Shown here: positions 60,979-64,000 of the stretch, one piece after another
Layout: every line of letters begins with the position of its first letter
Position numbering within the stretch: the stretch's first letter is position 1
DNA from: Sipunculus nudus
Lineage: Eukaryota > Annelida > Sipuncula > Golfingiida > Sipunculidae
Reading direction: 5' to 3'
Assembly: GCA_026874595.1 (NCBI GenBank)
Contig: CM049315.1
Location: 14,041,664-14,105,663, forward strand
Length of the DNA: 64,000 bases
Position numbers and translations under genes: made by a program
The notes under the pieces: model-generated
Database searches by the model: none
What the model was told of the DNA's origin: nothing
What the model saw: only the letters and a program-made list of their open reading frames with translations

Positions 60979-63395
60979 GACCCATGGGTCATGACGCTCA
61001 GCTGCCAAGCATGACCTGTGACATCATGGACTGAGATTCACAACTTCCAGTCAAAATTTGAAGAACCAATTTTCCAATTTGTTGAAAATTTTCTATGACA
61101 ACAGAAATATATAACACCTATGTCTGGTTAAAACACAGTGAATGGATGGTCTGAGGAAAATGCATGATTGTTAAGCTATCAGGAACTTTTCCAACAGCTT
61201 GCTTGAAACCTGTCAGTCTCAAAAGGAACACCACAAAGGGCAAAATATAAGATCAAAATATATAGCAAAAATCAAGGAAATACATGCAAGAATTATTGAG
61301 AAACAGGTGCTTCTGTATGAACTTTATTCAATACAAGCCAACTATACTGCACTTTTATAAATAATGGTAATATTTATTCAGAAATATTTGACCCAATCCT
61401 TTACAAGATTACATAAATATACATCCAACTGCATTCAATTTAACTGTTCTTGAGATAATATGATCAAAAGGAATTAAAAGATAGTTGCCTGGTGGCCATA
61501 TTGGACTTCTGACAAGTCTGAAATCAGACAACAAACATTCTCTAAATCGGACCAAACATTAAAGAAAAATTACTGAAACTGCACTGAAGAAAGAATTTCT
61601 AAGGTGGCTAACTGGCAGACATAATGGATTTCTGACAAGTATGACATTTGATATCCCACATTCTCCAATAAGAGACCAAACTTGGGGCAAATTATCCAGT
61701 AATGAATGCCCAAAATAATTCAAAAGGCATGTCCAGGCCCTCATATCAGATTTATAGATAAGCAATTGTAAAAAGTGTAATTCCAATATTTTTTATTATC
61801 ACTCTGCTTTTCAATGGGATCAGCAGGGTAGGTAAACTGCCAAACCTGAAAGAAAAGAAATGCAGAAAGCATGACTAAGAGTCTTGAAATAAAACAAAAA
61901 GCCATCCTAAATCAAGGTACACATCCACATATTATGAGAACAAACACTTGCTTTTATATGTGGTGATATATATTAAAATATTCAGATATCTAGGAAACTA
62001 AGTTTATTGCTAGGATTCCATAAAATAAACTGCAAAATGTTCCCATCATCTTATAAATCAGTAGCTAAACCTTAATACTATACTCTCATAGTCTTAATGC
62101 CTGGCTGAAGCATTCTGACAACAGTGTTTTTGTTATGAAGTAACGAGGTACTGATCACTGAGCCTTATCACTTAATAGGCTGATACAAAAGGGAGTCATA
62201 TGTCACCAGTGTCACTCACAATTACAGCCACACAGGGAGATGTGGGATGGTTATATATACAAGAAAAAATAGAGATGGTCTATAAAATAAGTAATTGTGA
62301 ACATCCCTGACCTATGACCTTGGCCTTTTGCCCATATATCAACTGGATTCTTTCTAAATGATTGGTAACTACTAACCACTTAAATCTGGTGTAATTACTT
62401 GGCAACCAATGGGTGAATAACTTTGACCTGCAACCTTTAACCTGCTGACCAGCTGACCCCAAAATCAATAAGTTATTTATTCAAGCAAAAAGACCCATAA
62501 ATATGAAGTTTGAGTCAACCTGAGTGATGCATAGATGTGGCATATGTGAAAGACTGAAGGTTTGGGTTGAACAGTTACACTTGAAATATGCTCACAAGCA
62601 TTTAGAACAATTAAATATTGTGACCTTGACCTTTGACTTTTTGACCTCAACATCGATAGGCTTCTTCCCTTATTGGTAGGTAAGCCATATATGACAGATG
62701 GAAGGTACAGATTGAAAAGTTTGCCTGAAAATGACTCCACGCAAGAAGTGGGTGCTGTGAACTTGACCTTTGACCTCAAAATCAACAGGTCTTTTCCCCT
62801 GTTGGCAGAGAAGCGATATCAGTGCTGGAAGGTTTCGAATGAAAAGTCTAGCTTGAAATGTGTCAACAGCCTTTTCAAAGAAGTGGATCCTGTGACCCTG
62901 ACTTTGACCATGTGACCTCAAAATCTATAGGATTCTTCTCCAAATTAGTAGGTGAGCTACATGTGAAAGATCAAAGAATTGGGATGAAAGGGTTGGCTTA
63001 AAATGCATCCACAGGCTTTTCAAAGAAGAGGCTCCTGTGACATTGACCTTTGACCTTTTGACCTAAAAAAATTATGGTTCTTCCCCTGTTGGTAGGTGAG
63101 CTGTATGTGAAAGATGGAAGGTTTGGGATGAAAATTTTGTCTCAAAGAGTTATTTCTGTGGGGTGCAAACACACCCCATAACTTCGAGAATATAGGTCGC
63201 AGTGACCTAATTTCAGGTCTGCAAGGATATCTTTTTATAACCTCTAAGACTGCATAGAGTTCATGGCCCTAGCCCCTACGGTTACGATTTGTGCCCTGCT
63301 AACGGACGGACGGCCGGCCGGACGGACAGATGGAAGGACGACGGACAAAGACCCATCGCTATAGACCAGCATGACTGAAAGTCAGCTGAGCTAAA
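60979..63395 (+). repeat. composite interspersed repeat, copy 4 (2.4 kb)
   Basis: Starts at GACCCATGGGTC (60979-60990) with GACGCTCAGCTG. It contains the 126-bp GGATTTCTGACAAGT units (61490-61750) and the 136-bp receptor-motif array (62290-63150), and ends with an (ACGG)n run and the hairpin at 63362-63393 followed by AAAAAA. Confidence 0.7.
62290..63150 (+). repeat. tandem repeat, units of about 136-145 bp, carrying DR1 nuclear-receptor motifs
   Basis: Unit starts (GTGACCTTGACC-like) fall at about 62297, 62415, 62620, 62757, 62892 and 63037. Each continues CTCAAAATC(A/T)ATAGG, TCTTCCCC(T)GTTGGTAGGTGAGC, GAAAGATGGAAGG and TTTGGGATGAAAA. Perfect TGACCTTTGACCT occurs at 62764-62776 and 63044-63056. 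Frames of 80-102 codons over it are not genes. Confidence 0.85.
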
Positions 63396-63617
63396 AAATT
63401 GAGGTTTTTCCTTAATATCTCGAAGGAACGAAGTCCTATTGACCCAATTTTCGGCATGGTAGGAGATTTTGGGGACATCTAACTGTATGCCGAATTTCAG
63501 ATTCGTAGGTCCAACGGTGTCGAAACGTGCCAGTCTTACGGACGGACAGACGGACGGACGACGGACAATGGACCACGACTATAGCTCAGATGACTTATAG
63601 TCAGCTGAGCTAAAAAT
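63396..63617 (+). repeat. additional 3' module of the composite repeat
   Basis: Directly after the hairpin of copy 4 comes a second complete 3' module, closely matching 57650-57882: TCTCGAAGGAACGAAGTCCTA, AACGTGCCAGTC, an (ACGG)n run, and the hairpin 63582-63612. It indicates nesting or tandem duplication of the module. Confidence 0.75.
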
Positions 63618-63669
63618 TGGATATCGGAGTGGAAACAGCATTAAAATTAAGGAAATACGGTGTAAACAA

Positions 63670-64000
63670 TAACAACTAGAATGCGTCTCCCCCTATGGGC
63701 CATCCCAAAACATAAGGGGTGAAATATGCACTGTTTCAAAGCAATGATTCTAGATTTCAGGAGATTTGACCTTGAAGGTCAAGGTCACCATTTTTTGAAC
63801 TCTTGAAGATTTTGGCAGAAAGCATTGGTGTGTCAAATTTGAAGACAAAAGTGAAAAACTTCAAAAGTGATGGGGTTCACAAACAAGGGACCCATGGGTC
63901 ACATCGCTCAGCTGAATTTTGGAAAATATCAGTAACTGCAAAATATTTTTATTTCTTTTGGTTTTTCATGTATATTATCATTAGAAAAGCTATCAGAAAA
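63670..64000 (+). repeat. repeat fragment, then start of composite copy 5
   Basis: CTAGAATGCGTCTCCCC begins a fragment of the array family seen at 45.8-46.3 kb, with a 17-nt palindrome TTGACCTTGAAGGTCAA (63766-63782) and an overlapping TCAAGGTCA. The next composite element starts at GACCCATGGGTC (63889-63900) and runs off the window. Confidence 0.65.

Noticed and set aside
62477-62921. overlapping 80-102-codon frames on both strands
   Set aside because: They lie over the 136-bp tandem array; the similarity between frames reflects the repeat units.

Overview
This is a eukaryotic, animal, gene-poor window. Most of it is AT-rich and non-coding, crowded with microsatellites, homopolymer G/C runs, tandem arrays and fragments of transposable elements. 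The repeat styles (arrays built on TGACCTTGACCTTTGACC, (ACGG)n runs that end in a hairpin plus CTAAAAA, a 36-bp minisatellite) and the single-exon seven-cadherin-repeat protocadherin suggest a lophotrochozoan, most likely a bivalve or other mollusc. That assignment is an inference from style; no species marker was seen.

Only one intact protein-coding gene can be supported: a protocadherin at 34826-37696 (+). It has a signal peptide, seven cadherin repeats, one membrane segment and a cytoplasmic tail of about 135 residues, all in one uninterrupted exon. A CpG-richer stretch at about 32.0-33.9 kb carries a TATA box and good splice signals, and may hold its 5' non-coding exons.

Layout: 1-4.3 kb, a GA/GACA compound microsatellite and a decayed LINE end. 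4.35-5.7 kb, a 36-bp minisatellite. 5.7-19 kb, mostly plain sequence with an inverted-repeat element, a 5S rRNA-like fragment and a truncated MITE. 19.3-19.7 kb, an intact hAT-like MITE with an 8-bp target duplication. 20.2-21 kb, a tandem repeat. 22.1-22.9 and 26.6-27.4 kb, two related solo LTRs. 32-38 kb, the protocadherin locus. 43-46.3 kb, composite repeats. 47.7-48.3 kb, a tandem miniature LTR retrotransposon (TRIM) with a tRNA-like Pol III promoter inside its LTR and a tRNA-Pro primer-binding site. 48.7-50 kb, a degenerate tandem repeat. 52.1-52.5 kb, a possible homeodomain-site cluster. 53.3-64 kb, almost entirely composite and tandem repeats.

The most unusual items are the TRIM with a Pol III-type promoter in its LTR, the conserved terminal hairpin shared by four composite repeat modules, and tandem repeats that carry perfect nuclear-receptor DR1 sites. 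No operon, CRISPR array, rRNA operon or convincing free-standing tRNA gene was found.
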